From: Chytridium lagenaria
Lineage: Eukaryota; Chytridiomycota; Chytridiomycetes; Chytridiales; Chytridiaceae
Assembly (NCBI GenBank): GCA_025449115.1
Contig: JAHLKC010000162.1
Location: 1 to 64,000, forward strand
Direction: 5' to 3'
DNA: 64,000 nucleotides
Positions 48,591 to 60,679 of this stretch are shown piece by piece. Below the pieces are notes generated by a model that had not been told where the DNA came from, searched no databases, and saw nothing but the letters and a program-made list of their open reading frames with translations. How positions within the stretch are numbered: position 1 is the stretch's first letter; each line of letters starts with the position of its first letter. The position numbers were made by a program, and so were the translations under genes.

Positions 48591-49801
48591 GTTTGAGTAA
48601 GCAGGGTTTTGATGAACGGATAGAGACTTGTTTAGAGTTTGGTGGATATTGTTGTAATGGCTTGAATGAGGTTGACACGAATATAAAATGGAACGAGAGA
48701 CCAAGACTTTGGTTTTTGATGTCTCCCGCCGTTCTTCTCATCACACATCAATAATCTCGTCAATACCTTCTTGAGACTTTTTTATGTGATTTTTTTAAGC
48801 GACCGCCCGGCTCTTGAAATCAAGTTGACTGTTTCTCGGTCGAGTTTATTAAACTGCTGATTGCTTCATACAACAATATCACGGGAGCTTGTTGGTGGTC
48901 TGTTATTTCGAAATAATAGACCAACGACCATCACCAATTAGACTCGGTCGGCATTTGACGACCCACCATTAATTTATACATTTCTCATCAGCCCAAAGGA
49001 TAATGTTTAGGTAGTGAAATTGAGCTATATAAAAAAAACTTTAATGGGTTTTGGTTAAAATCCTTTGAAAAAACGTGGTTTTAATTTCTTTTGGGTCTCG
49101 GTCGGGATATGAAGACCCACCAGCTAATACTAACAAATTTCATCTCCTCTCAAGCTCGACCCACACGGATGTTTATTGATTTCAACACACCTAAACGCGT
49201 CGCTTCTCAACCTGTCAGACACAGGTCCGCAATAACAGCCAATTCCGGGGCTTTCGATTACTCTCCACAAAACAAGGGCTAAAGAGGGGTTTTTTTTTTG
49301 AGAAAGGAGGCAAAAAGCTGAAACAGACTTAATTCGCCCGCCGAGCGCGAGTTTTAAGGCAACTCATTAGATAGTTTCATTTTATTGGCTTTTTCCATAA
49401 TTATTCTAATAGTGTCGGTTGGTCAATTTGCAATGCCATTGGAATACAGGCACATGTGGTTAAATTCGTTTCAGCGGCAGACTGACCTACGGCAAAGTGC
49501 AGGACGACCATTTTCAAGCAGCTCTAAAGGTGTGCAAGGCGGGTGGGTGGTTGTTTCAGAATGAGATTTGTTTAGATGAAATCCATATGGGATTTAGGCG
49601 CGTTGATTGGTGAGTGACATTCCAGGTTATGCCCAAATTAGGGAACGCGGTGAGGAAAATCATTCGTTGCGAAGTGGCTCTAAGCTCCTCTGAAGCAATT
49701 AAAAGTAGGGCGCCTTCACACCGTTTTGCCTGCTTCCACCGCTTCCATCAAGACGCGCACAAAAGACACTAGATCACATCAACTTCTTTAACAACCATAA
49801 C
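48591..49801. other. Intergenic with a palindrome and a direct repeat
   Basis: No gene recognised. An imperfect palindrome centred on TTCGAA lies at 48897-48922 (GGTCTGTTATTTCG facing AAATAATAGACC). Two related words, CTCGGTCGGCATTTGACGAC and CTCGGTCGGGATATGAAGAC, each followed by CCACCA, lie about 150 bp apart (near 48944 and 49096). Confidence 0.6.
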
Positions 49802-51065
49802 ATGGCCAAAGCATCATCATTACCTGTGAACACCTCGGACCTCTATCTTATCGGTGAGCGAACATTCTTTGAATGCAACCTTAAACGATGCTCTATCTCT
49901 TTGACTCACTCTTCCTTTTTTTTTAACAGAGGAATGCTACTATTCACAGATCAAGGACTGCCAGATGGTGTGGGGTGGAAAGAGACGGCTGCCGTACTAT
50001 TGTGGGTAAACTGGGGGACATTCTTACTTGGAATCGCTGTCACCCTTCTGTCCGTTTACGTTCGGAGAAAGAGGGCCTTTGTTCGAAACACCACACCACC
50101 ACAGTACTATCAGCTATCTCAGTTTGAAGTTTTCCTTGCACTCATGGCCTTGTCATCGTTCTTAAACGCTACCGCACTTTCGCTCTCTGTTTACGTATCC
50201 ATCCGAACCATCCTCCTCCAGTGAGTACTCGGACCTTTAGTAATTCTGTCCTGATCACGTTATACTTTCCCGTATTAATCTGCTGATCTCTACATCACTA
50301 TTCCAGCTCTCTCAGTGGTCTAGGAGCCTTCATCCTCTACGTCGCAGCCCTCCTTTTCGTTAACATGGTTCTCAAATCAAACTCACTCCAAAATCGCACC
50401 GTCCGACTCATCCGCACCATCTTCCTCCCCGCCCTCATCCTCCCGATCACCTCAGTCGTGGGTCTCTTCATCTACCAAGGCTATTACAGCGACTACTTTC
50501 AATACCAAGAGCACACAAAGACCGTCCATGCACGCTTCATGGTCATTGTCTCTTCCTGCGCAGGGTTATGGCTCGTCGCTTTCATCGCTCTCGACATTGT
50601 CCTCATCGTCGCTCGTAACAGTTTCGCCGTTCACCTCCGCTCAGCCCTCGCCCTTCCCATCGGTAGAGCGAGCAGCAGCGTTCAAGACAGTGCAGTCGGA
50701 TCCCGAAAGAGTTTCCCGCAAAACATGTCAAACCAACAAAAATCTTCCAACGGTGCTAACCTTGCTGCAACCCAACAAGCTGAAGTCGTTCTTGCACTCA
50801 AGAACGCTGTCGCTACATTAGGATGGCTTGCTGTTGGAACGACCACTTTAATCGTTTACTCGCTCTTTACGGTTGTGTGAGCATCTTTTTGATCAGTAAC
50901 GCCTCTTTCTTGTACTTTTCGACTCTTGTCGTCTCGTACTGCACTGCTTTCTTTATTGCGCTTATCATCTACATTGTCAACCTCGTCAACATCATGAGGC
51001 AGCTTTTGAACGTTCAAGAGCTGGAGAATTCGATCAACAGCCAAAATGGGACTGTCAGTTGGTGA
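49802..51065 (+). CDS. Seven-TM membrane protein, paralogue 2
   Basis: Paralogue of the gene at 34531-35731, on the opposite strand. It starts MAKASSLPVNTSDLYLI, has an intron at the same place as its paralogue, and continues EECYYSQIKDCQM with the same two cysteines. Seven hydrophobic segments match one by one: VLLWVNWGTFLLGIAVTLLS, FEVFLALMALSSFLNATALS, FILYVAALLFVNMVL, ALILPITSVVGLFIYQGYY, FMVIVSSCAGLWLVAFIALD, LGWLAVGTTTLIVYSLF and YFSTLVVSYCTAFFIALIIY. It ends QNGTVSW, TGA. One T is missing in the run near 50870, which ends the frame early; the paralogue shows the expected YSMFYGV reading. The Ser/Gln loop between helices 5 and 6 is the least conserved part. Function unknown. Confidence 0.75.
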
Positions 51066-51767
51066 TCAGGCCATCTATTCTTTTCCTTATTCCGTTCACA
51101 TTTTGTTTATATGATTGCTAGTAACCCTGGTTGACGGAGGATCATGTTGCGTTTTTGGTTCTGTACTGCCGTTTATTGTTCTTTTTTTTTCTCGCCATGT
51201 TAAGGAATATTTTTGTAAATGAGCTGAAATTAAGTTTAGTATGTATAAATGATATCTTTCATAATAAGCAAGCTTTTGGCGGTGTTATAATAATATTAGC
51301 GCAGGCTTCTTCTTATATCAAGCGACGGGCTCCAAATAGGTGTGATCAGAGGGAGTTAGTAATCGCCGCGCTTAGTTCCAGTATAGAAGATTAAGAAAAA
51401 AAAAAAGACGTTCGTTATGTTAATGATGATTAAATTGAACAAGATGTGATGCAATTTCATAGGTTTTGTTGTAGGGATGCGTTTTTTCTAAAGTGGCTAA
51501 CGTCGACTTTTTGCTTAATCAAAACGCTTATTTTTCATTCCAATTTATGTTTACAACAAGATCGAGGGACATGGCATAGATTTATGTGCCCAAATGTGCC
51601 TCCACTGCTGTTGACGAGTCTACCTAGCTGGTATAATTATATCGTAATTCCTTCAACTTTGACGCCTGTTGGGCAAGGGTTAAAACCAGGGTAAATTAAG
51701 TGACAATTCGCTAACTTGAATCCAGTCCGAACAACAAGCCTCGCATCAACAACAAGGAGCGGAGGAG
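51066..51767. other. Intergenic, nothing recognised
   Basis: Between the seven-TM gene and the LEA-type gene, both plus. Only short frames are present. Confidence 0.4.
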
Positions 51768-53159
51768 ATGGAGAATACCCGGCCAAGACAAAGTTCTTTT
51801 CCAACATCTCCTCGCATTCTCACACCACCCTTACGAACCATGTCTAAAGAGCCCTTTCTTTGTGCTTTCTCTCCCACCCCGACATCCATCCCCCCTCCTC
51901 TCCCATCGAAGGACGCGGAACCATTTACATCACCAAATCCAGAACCATCCAACGGCCCATCCTCGCATCCATCAGTTTACATCCACTCCTTAAGAACCGA
52001 ATGGAAGTCACATGAAGTTTTGGATAATTATTCGCCAGCTTCTGTTCCGCCTATTGCACTTGCGGATAAGGATTGTGTTCAGCTATCGCAAGAATCATTG
52101 AATCGAGCGCATGCAGCTGCAGATGGGAAAGCGGATGCAACACTTAAAACTGGATTGAGGAAGAATAAGAAAGGGGAGCCATTGACAGCGGATGAGGAGT
52201 TTGTAAGGAAGATGAAGAGGAGGAAGTGGTGTTTAATCGCTGTTATCATTCTTGGGCTTTTGCTAGCAATAGTGGTGCCCGTCGGTTGGTTTTTTTGGCC
52301 GAGGTATGCTTATTTTTTCGGCCTCCTGTACACCCCTTTGATACTATTCGCATTGACGGGTTCAAATTTACGATATTTGATCTTTGTTTAAAACCCACTC
52401 TTTTTCTAAAAGGTTTCCTGAAATCCGGGTTCTTAATTTGAACTTGGCCGAAGACAACGGCGGTGCTTATCAGTTTTCTCTTCCCCGAATGCGAGTGATA
52501 ATTTGAATTATCTTGAAGCGCGTATTCGGTTGAACATGCTGGTCAGTATCTACAATCCCAACGCCTACGATCTTGAGTTGCAGAGACTTGATATCAATGT
52601 AAGGAGCTCGTTAGGAAAATCTTTTATCAAGTTTGAGAAAATTATTAACTGTCATTACAATACAGGCTAACTTGAACTGCAACCGATCCGAGCTAGAAAA
52701 GGGCCGTCCTCCTTCCAGCTTTGACCTCGAGCAGTACATTGGCGCTGCCCCACGCAACGAAGATCCCACCTACACCCCTTCCTTTGACCCCTCCATTGGA
52801 ACAGGAACACGAGGCGGCGGACTCACCTTCCCTTCTCGCGTCAACCTCACCTTTGCCCTAAACTTCACCGTGTTCTACACCCCGACCGTGGCGTAGGTCT
52901 CCTCAAAGATCCCGTCTTTGCCGAGCTCTTGCAAGTCTGTGGCATTACTAGACCCGTCCCGAGACCCGCTAGAATATCGTATGATGCTGTGAGCACGGTG
53001 AAGAGTTTGTCAAGGTTGGGGTATTATCCGAGAGTATCGAACAGTGTTTTTATAAGGTGCCCTGCTTCTGATGAGCAGATTGCAGGGGTTGTGGATGCGG
53101 TTAATGGAGAGGGAAATAGGACCGTGTATGAAATCTTGGAAAGTGTGTTTAGGAGTTGA
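51768..53159 (+). CDS. LEA_2-type membrane protein
   Basis: Type II membrane protein with an extracytoplasmic LEA_2-like domain. The N-terminal ~160 residues are Pro/Ser-rich and cytosolic, ending in a basic KMKRRKW anchor. A single TM segment follows (CLIAVIILGLLLAIVVPVGW), then, after an intron, FPEIRVLNLNLAEDNGGAYQ, LNYLEARIRLNMLVSIYNPN and DLELQRLDIN, the typical LEA_2 beta-strand texture. Another intron leads to LNCNRSELEKG, LTFALNFTVFYTPTVA and LLQVCGITRPVPRPARISYD. The end is VYEILESVFRS, TGA. Frame steps near 52487 and 52893 need correction. Topology resembles the Tag1-like gene at 36952-40316, but this protein is much shorter and has one LEA-type unit. Confidence 0.7.
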
Positions 53160-53941
53160 AGTGGAGGATGTTTTTCGTGGGAAGAAACACAATAAGAATA
53201 CTTTGTGGCGTGGGACTTGAGATGGACGCAGTCGGGATTTTGTTTTTTTTCTTGATTTTAAATAACGCACTTAAATTAATATTATGGCATTTTTTGGGAC
53301 GTATTCATGACCATGTATACGATTAAATATGTAAAGTGTTTAAATTTCAAGCAGGGTACAGTTGGATTTACAGCTAGAATAGCACAGTACTAGCTTATTC
53401 TATTTAGTCTCCAGGTCAATTGAAGAGTCACATAAAATCAGGAGAAATATGAAAGGAAATGTGAAAGGGACACCACGCTGGCAGACTACAGGTCTATGGG
53501 TAGGTAGACAGAGTAGAATCATTCAGGTGGGAATAGATGTAGGTTCAGCAAGTATAGATATTGAATATAGTCAGTTATTGCCACTATGCTAAGGTCGCTG
53601 CGGTTGGTGGATACCGAAATAGTAAGAGATTATATTGATAGAGTCAGCCTGCGTCGCCGTGGCGCCGTTGGTGTCGTTGTCACGATCGAACGTAAAACAC
53701 GACGAGGTTGAACGCTTGAACTGCATAGGTAGTGACAACATGAATATATCAAATGGTATGCCGCTGAATAAGGATGACGCAGGTAGAAGTACGGAAGAAA
53801 AACGCTTAGCCAAGAATAACTGAAAATAAAGTGAGGGCGGACCCGAATATAAGGGTGGTGGTATGAATATTTTTTATGGTTTGAAGGTAAGGTTGATAAT
53901 GACAAATGACAAGAAAACCGATGGGTTAGGGTTAAGAGAAT
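53160..53941. other. Intergenic with a telomere-like motif
   Basis: No gene recognised. At 53923-53935 the sequence GGGTTAGGGTTAA contains two TTAGGG-type repeats just before the Fanzor-like relic. Confidence 0.4.
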
Positions 53942-54433
53942 GCCATTGTCGAGGTAGGTAGCGGCGTATCCTTCTTCTCGAAATCATCCGTGACATCACG
54001 TATTCGCGGGAAATGCAAAGGAGCAATTAAAAAGATCATGCGGTTCATCAGCAAAAAGAAGAGCGTGACGATGCTAACGCAGGACGAGCGGCTGTCTTCG
54101 TCAGTGTGTCCATGCCAGCGTGTTCGGTAAGTCTAATCCTTCATCAGCACTCCATCACACCCACTCACCTATCAAAACCAACTCACCTTCTTTTGTTTTT
54201 CTATTCATCGTATTCATCATCATCAAAGGGATAACGTCAAGAACGTAAGATCTAGTCAAAGAGTCCGTATCCACTCAGTGTTGCATTGCAAGAATTGCTT
54301 CACTACATGGAACAGGGACTTTATGGCGTCCATTGTCATTATGCTGTGCTGCATCGCTCAAGCTCAAGGGAGGCAGCACCCTCTCCACGGCCCAGTTCCT
54401 CGCCGATCAGCAGAACGACAACAAGCCCCGTAA
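53942..54433 (+). pseudogene. Fanzor/TnpB-like nuclease, C-terminal relic
   Basis: Fragment resembling the C-terminal end of eukaryotic TnpB homologues (Fanzor, RNA-guided nucleases of mobile elements). The first exon reads VGSGVSFFSK, then CKGAIKKIMRFISKKKSVTM and LTQDERLSSSVCPCQRVR, ending at a GTAAGT donor at 54126. After an intron the second exon reads DNVKNVRSSQRVRIHSVLHC, KNCFTTWNRDFMASIVIMLC. This gives the expected order: Asp-Glu before a C-x-C half finger (one residue short of CPxC), a CxxC half finger, and the RuvC-III motif WNRD. The upstream RuvC-I/II domains and wedge are not found within 1 kb. It is therefore probably a decayed insertion. Assignment rests on motif pattern only. 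Confidence 0.6.
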
Positions 54434-55212
54434 CGCCTATAACACCCTTTTTTATTACTTCACACCACCCCCTTTATTACATTTGTGGCCCTACTTCACC
54501 TTTTGGGGAATAGAGGCAAAAACTCTTGTAAGTAGACTTGTTCTACATGTATGACATAAAAATACAAGAAAACCGATATCTCCATGATAATTTGCCCATG
54601 AATCATAAAGAAAAAAGATAAAAGGTTGAAATCAAAAAGTTACCCCCTAATTCTATAACAATAGAAACCAGGAAGTCATCACATTTTAGAATCGAATAAA
54701 TGTAAAAAACGTCAACAAAATAAAACTTCTCGAAAAATACAATATGAAAAACAACATCAACGGTAGTGCCAACGTGAAGAAATGGGGGGGATAAATTAAC
54801 AAAGATCAAAACGAAAAAGGTAATAAAAATAAGAAGACATGATGGGAAAGGGAGTCTGATATCATCAACGTTTGGAAAAAAAAATGCAAACAGTCTACAC
54901 AATAATGGTGAAGATGTGGAAAGTAGGGAACTCGATGAAACAACAAAATAGATCTCAAAGATAAAAGAATGAACTAGGGTCGTAAATCCTAAAAATAAGA
55001 TGATGGGAGAAAAAAATACAATGAAGAGTTGGAAAAACAGACTAGGCGCATTCAAAATAATACGGAAAAAAATGACACAAATACAACAAAAAACAATCGC
55101 TAGAAAGAATGGGAAAAAAATAAAAAAGTCAAGCTGTTCAATAAAATAAAAATAAACCAAAAAAAACCCCAATAAAACCCCAATTTCATCCCTCTACCAC
55201 AACCCCATCACT
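54434..55212. other. Intergenic, 3' side of the SFP1-like gene
   Basis: A-rich on the plus strand from about 54540. The 189-codon minus-strand frame at 54603-55172 is a Phe/Ile/Leu string with no domain and is rejected as compositional. Confidence 0.5.
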
Positions 55213-58200
55213 TCAAACCTTCACCTTCGCGACTCCCTGCGCAACCGCCATCGCCAAACTCACATGTCCCTTCACCTCCACCTTAAAATCCAACCCAACA
55301 TGACTCACTTTTGGCATGATACTTCAACCCATTCAAATTCTTATACCGTTTCCCACACCCCTCAACGCGACACCAATAAGGCCTTCTCGCAATTTTAATC
55401 CCCAAAATCCCATTCGCAGCTGCACTCACATCCCCATTGCTCTCTACGAGCTTCCGCAGCCGTCCATCAGCCACCATGATGGCGGCAGCAGACGCTGCGG
55501 CATTGTCTTCATCGTCGTCAGAGGAATGGGAGGACATGGCGTCATCTTCTTCTGCGGCGGTGGCAAGGTCGTCAGCGGGTCTCGGGGCTTTGGTGGCGGC
55601 GGCGATGGATTTCGATAGGGAGTTGAGAAGGAGAATGTCTTGAGCGTCTGCAGCGGTTTCTGGGGTGTTTTCAAGTTCACAATTTCCACGTTCAAGGTGG
55701 TATTTTAAACCGTTCAGGTTTTTGTAGGACTGAAATGAATGGCGTTAAAAACAATCGCTCTTTTTTTTTACAATTCACAGAATATAAGACATACCTTTGA
55801 GCAATACGGTTTCGGGCACTTGTATTTGTCTTTGCGGCCACGTTCCCTGCCTTCAGATTTATCAGTTTTAGTGGCTTTGTTGGGATCCTGGACTGTAAGC
55901 GACGCGTTGGGGACGCAGACGAAGACATCAATGGAGGGGTCGACGACGGTCTCTGCGGGGGTGACGAAACTCCCATATTCAACGCCGCCACATTCAAACC
56001 CTGAAACCCGTCATCAAAACGGTTGCTGCAGCGTTGAGAAAAACGACGGATCCATCTGCACGCCTGCCATGGCGGATCTTGGACGTTGAGGAACCTGGAG
56101 ATGTTGGTGCTGCAGTTTGTGGATGTGCATTTGTTGGAGTTGGGGGTTTGGAGTTGAAATCATGGGGTTTGATGGAGGGGGCGGTGGGGAGGCGGATTGG
56201 GAGGAGGAGGGTGAAGTGAGGGAGGGCATGGAGGGAGAGACGGAGAAGGACGAATTTGGGGCGTTGGTAGGAGGTGCGCCGAGGGGGGAAGCGATGTGTC
56301 GTTGGGAGGACATGATGTGATGGGAAGGTGGGAAGAGGGTGGCAGCGGGAACTGGGGTGGAGGCGGGTCGTTTGGGTGGTTGAATATTGATTGTGTTTGG
56401 GGAGGTGTTCTGCATAACCATCGTGCTTTGTTGTTGATGCATGGGGAAGGACGCGTTAGGACGAACCATCATCATTGGTTGAGATGACATTGATCCCGGT
56501 AGTCCTCCTTGCATCATGACGTGATGTTGCACAGGTTGCTGTTGGCAGACGACGGGTCCGTTCGGACCTTGCATCATGATACTGTTTGGTGGGTGAGAGT
56601 AAAACTGCCCGTTCATGTTGGTCACCATCATCGGGCCTGAAGAACTTTGCACAAAGGTTGGCCTGACTTGCATCCCATTATGTATCATTCCACCACCCTG
56701 CATGTTAGGCGACCCATCAACATAGGTGAGCCCACCCTGATCGAGTTTGGTGGAGGTGGAGTCTGCGACATCATAAAAGGTCGAGAGTTTCCAAAAGGTG
56801 ATTGTGGACGAGCACCATTCATCACAGTAACTTGACCGTTGACGGGGTAGGTTGCTGAATACCCGGTGAATAGACTCGGGCGACAGGGGACGCGACTCTG
56901 CTTGGGACAACAGACGAAGCTGGAGAGGCTGCAAGAGACCCTGGGGTTCCTGGCCTGACCATAGGTTTTGGGCTTGACATGCGTGATGGCACCGCGATGG
57001 GACGATGCGGGACGGGAGAGGATGTGCTGGAGCGCAAGAAGGCGGGATGATGGACGGCAGGAGAGCCTGGACGGGAAACGATGGGAGAAGACAAGGTGGA
57101 GCTATCACCTACAACAGCTGCAGTCGCGGCTGCAATGGCAGATGAGAAGGCGCTGGCGGTGGTTGTGGTGACCATGGGTTGGGTTGCGGGCATCATCAAT
57201 ACTGTTATTGTTGAGATAGGTGTTCTGGGGCATAGATATGGAACTCGGCACGTGCATTCCTTGTGGTTGGTGACTGTAGGAGATGGAGTATGACTGCGGC
57301 ATGGCGTTCATGGGAGCTTGGGCCATCATTGAGTTGACTGAGCCACCAGTTGTGACGCCAGTGATGGACTCCATCAGCATTTGAAGATCAGTGTCGTTCA
57401 TCCCCAACCCTTCCAACCCCTGTCCATTCCCCATGGCAATTTCTCCGTTATCCATCACCACATCCTTGATGCTTCCCCCATGTTTTTCCTCATTTCCGCT
57501 CTCATATTCCTCCTCTTCCTGAAGGGTACCAGGAACGAGCGGCCTGCATTTCTTGGCCACATCCCCAGAAATCAGTGAGAATGACAGTGACCTGCCACGT
57601 TTGGCGTGGATTCCAGCATCACCACCCCCATCTCCAATCGACCCAAACGCTTGAGCAAAGGCCCATCATCTCCCTCTCCGAACGTCCCAAACAATCCAGT
57701 GTTTTCAAAAGTCACAAAAGCATCATCACCACCATCAGCCCCATTATTGGAAGAAGCATCCGAAACGCTTCTTGCAAGAGAAACATCATCCAGCGATGAA
57801 AGAGACCCTGACAGAAGAAGATCCTCAAAACGATCAACCACTGACATGGAATTTGCAGAGATGTCGAGGATTGCACAGCTCCAATTCCATGTCCAGCCCC
57901 CGTGCCAAACATTGGGCCGTGCCCTGCAGCTCCGCCACAGACCCCAACGACAGCATAGAAAAGGACGGAGAGGCGTGGCTCGGATGTCCTGATGATGGAG
58001 ACGCGATGTTCTGCCGAAAGGGTGAGGATTGAGTGTGGGTTGGCGGCGAGGCCTGATCTGCGGCAGGGTTGCTGACGAATAAGGTGTCACCAAGTGAGAA
58101 TCCAGAACCAAGCATTGAAGTGGCAGCAGCACCACCGCCATTCAAGTCTGCGTTGCCACTAAAGAGAGGGCCTTGAATGGGGTTGAGCAGGGATGACGGT

Positions 58201-58607
58201 GATGTTTGTGAAGAGGAAGGTACCGATCCACTGTTAACAAACAGTGCGCCTTTTAATTGTTGGCCTTGGGCTGGTGTCGCTTCAGATACGGCCTCAAATG
58301 CAAAGAGCTCGTCAAACAGGTCCTTGGAAAACCTTCTGTACCGGTTGAAGCTGATGCTTGACATGTCGTTGTCCATGCTGGTATCATCCTGCTGTTGCTG
58401 GTGTATCATTTTTGTGTCATGGATGGTGCCAGGTGCCGATGCCTTTAGAATTGTTGTATTTGAAGTGACAGCAACAGCGGGAGGAGTCGAGGGAGGCGTA
58501 GCGAGTGATGATGAGAGTGAAGACGGTGTGAAAGAAGAAGAAGATGATGGAGAAGAAGAAGCAACGGCGTTTGACTTTTCTCTTGCATTGACATGAGCCA
58601 TCATCAT
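55213..58607 (-). CDS. C2H2 zinc-finger regulator, SFP1-like
   Basis: Probable nuclear transcription factor related to yeast Sfp1, which controls ribosome-biogenesis genes. It starts MMMAHVNAREKSN (58607), followed by long Ser/Pro/Gln-rich disordered sequence (SSFTPSSLSSSLATPPSTPP; RRFSKDLFDELFAFEA; MNDTDLQMLMESITGVTTGG; SIMMQGPNGPVVCQQQPVQH). Near the C-terminus are two C2H2 fingers sharing YKNLNGLKYH: the first, KYKCPKPYCSK, is split by an intron; the second is RPYWCRVEGCGKRYKNLNGL with KYHAKVSH. It ends AVAQGVAKVKV, TGA at 55213-55215. Between the fingers lies an acidic Ser/Asp-rich linker. Several frame steps (near 57845, 57585, 57150, 56900 and 56030) fall in this long gene; most are consistent with single-base errors, some may be introns. 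Confidence 0.75.
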
Positions 58608-60168
58608 TTTCTAAAAGAACGGCAAGAGTGTTGGAAAAGAGTGCTCTGTAAGGCGTGGATGGAATTATTCACACAACGAGTGATACTTTAATCGTATGGT
58701 ATCGTATTCTATCTCTAGTATAGAAATAAATATGTGCGGGAATGTGCGTAAAGTACGATGCGATGCAACGAGGTGGTATCTTTATGAAATACTGGGATAG
58801 ATAACAGACTGACGCAAGTGAATACGTGAAATGGATAAGCGTTATTTGTGGCGTTTGAAAGCGGCCAGGTCTTGGATTTCATTGGTCAGTTTTTAAAGTA
58901 TCTGTATAGGTTACACGAGAGATTTCATTTCATTTTAGGATTAAAATGTTCAAATAAATATATAATAGATATACCACAAACCAACCTATTAACCAAACTA
59001 CCATTCCAAATTGGTTAACGTCTACCTCTATGTCATATAACCACGGGGCATTTTGATTGGCGGATACATCACAGTGTTAACTAGTTAACCTATATACCTA
59101 GTAACTACTGTATGAATAAATAAAAAGGAAGGTAAATAACGGACGGACCAACGTTTCTGTCGTCATCACTAACCCCCTTGTTAGTTCCAAATAACATTTC
59201 CTTTTTATAAACACATATCAACCACTAGAACACCAAAAAGAGCCTTGTTCTCAGTAGAAAGCCAAGACCTCCAAACAGCTTTTTCTAAAACAAGAGCTTA
59301 TAGCTGTTTAGTTTGCCATTGAAATACTCTGCGAATATTGTGTAATAAGAACTGTGTTTTAGACTTTAAAAAACGTCAAGGGGTGAGCGACTGTGATAGA
59401 ACTTAGAAGCTAGTGGTAAATGTGGGAAAAGAAGAAGAAAAAAATGCAAGCACGTCGTAAGTAAAAAATTAAAGCGAAAGCAATGATGCAAATATTGAAG
59501 GTTAAGGGTACGAATGGTTCCTCGTGCTTGCCATCCTTCACAGTGTAATTTTTGATTCCTTGAAAGGGTTAAAACCATGATCAACTGTCGAGGCTTGTTT
59601 TCGGTCAAATAATTACGACGAAGTTTGTAGAGCTAATTTAAACACGTGCGCTTCTTTTGATATAAAACGCGCTTGAGGAGGTAAGATGTTAAATCAGTTG
59701 GACGATCAATCTGTTATCGAGAAATGAATGAATGTACTTTAACATGATTTTTCATTTCAATACACTTTAACATGATTTTTCATTTCATTACATTGATTTT
59801 GACTGAAAAAAGATAATTTATCATTTTATCATTTTATATCGCCAATTTTTTTTTCCAGTTAAATAGTTCAGATGTTCAATAATAATTTCTCTTTTTAATC
59901 TGATGTTGCTCATCCTTTGATTTTGAACAATGCATCGTCATCAATATGTTGCTCGGCGTTAGGTTCGCCCTCTTTAAAAAGACTGTTCGGAGCTTTAATC
60001 ATCCAACAGCGTATCGAGGCATCCATATTCCCTAAATGCCTAAATGGAGAAAATGCATAAAGTTTTACACGTTTATACAACCATCTGTTGTTCTTTGATA
60101 AAAGCACTTGAGCATGACTGCGTCAATCAATAAACAGCAATTATGTCCATGCGACCGGACGACTTTAT
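58608..60168. other. Intergenic, AT-rich, no gene recognised
   Basis: Contains a 27 bp direct repeat (ACTTTAACATGATTTTTCATTTCA) at about 59736-59790 in two copies. Otherwise no repeat, RNA gene or coding feature is supported. Confidence 0.5.
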
Positions 60169-60633
60169 TTGATGAGACATGTTAACGATGTGACGTGCCT
60201 TGAACGAGTCCCCCATTATATGATTGCCATTGAAAAAGGCGAAAATATCTCACTCTTTCCGATGCCTCGACACTGTTGTCTCTGCAACAAGTACCTCAAA
60301 GTAAACGATGACGTAGATCTTGAGGAACACCTTCGAAGCGTCCACGCATGCAGGCCGTTGATGGCTACAGCTTTCGTGAGAATGGGGAATAGAAAGATGG
60401 CACAAGCTATGTCGGAAAAACTCGGAGAACGATTATCTAAGGCTTCAGCAACAATGGTGAAATCTTTTTTATCCGCCGAACGCCCTTTGGTAATCAGGTC
60501 GGAGAAACGTCGGCTAGAGTCAAAGGGGAACATGAAAGAAACGGAACTATCGCCCCAGCTATCAAGACGGCTTACCCTCCATATGGGTACACAGGTCGCA
60601 TCAAAAGGTAAGTTCATATGGCATCTTTCATAA
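60169..60633 (+). CDS. Hypothetical protein with a C2H2-like finger
   Basis: An open frame of 154 codons. Near residues 35-58 it has CCLCNKYLKVNDDVDLEEHL followed by RSVH, a C-x2-C...H-x4-H arrangement. The rest is basic (SEKLGERLSKASATMV, VIRSEKRRLESKG). The stop at 60631-60633 lies in what looks like intron sequence (GTAAGT at about 60608), so a further exon may exist before the CKS1 start at 60680. No family recognised. Confidence 0.4.
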   Translation: MMRHVNDVTCLERVPHYMIAIEKGENISLFPMPRHCCLCNKYLKVNDDVDLEEHLRSVHACRPLMATAFVRMGNRKMAQAMSEKLGERLSKASATMVKSFLSAERPLVIRSEKRRLESKGNMKETELSPQLSRRLTLHMGTQVASKGKFIWHLS

Positions 60634-60679
60634 TGTGATAACCTCAACAAAAATTTGCAGGACTATTATTCGGACAACC

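Noticed and set aside
53923..53935. Interstitial telomere
   Set aside because: Only two TTAGGG-type units, which is within chance expectation; noted only because it adjoins the Fanzor-like relic.
54603..55172. 189-codon hydrophobic minus-strand ORF
   Set aside because: AT-rich composition artefact in the 3' region of the SFP1-like gene; no TM spacing or family motif that looks selected.
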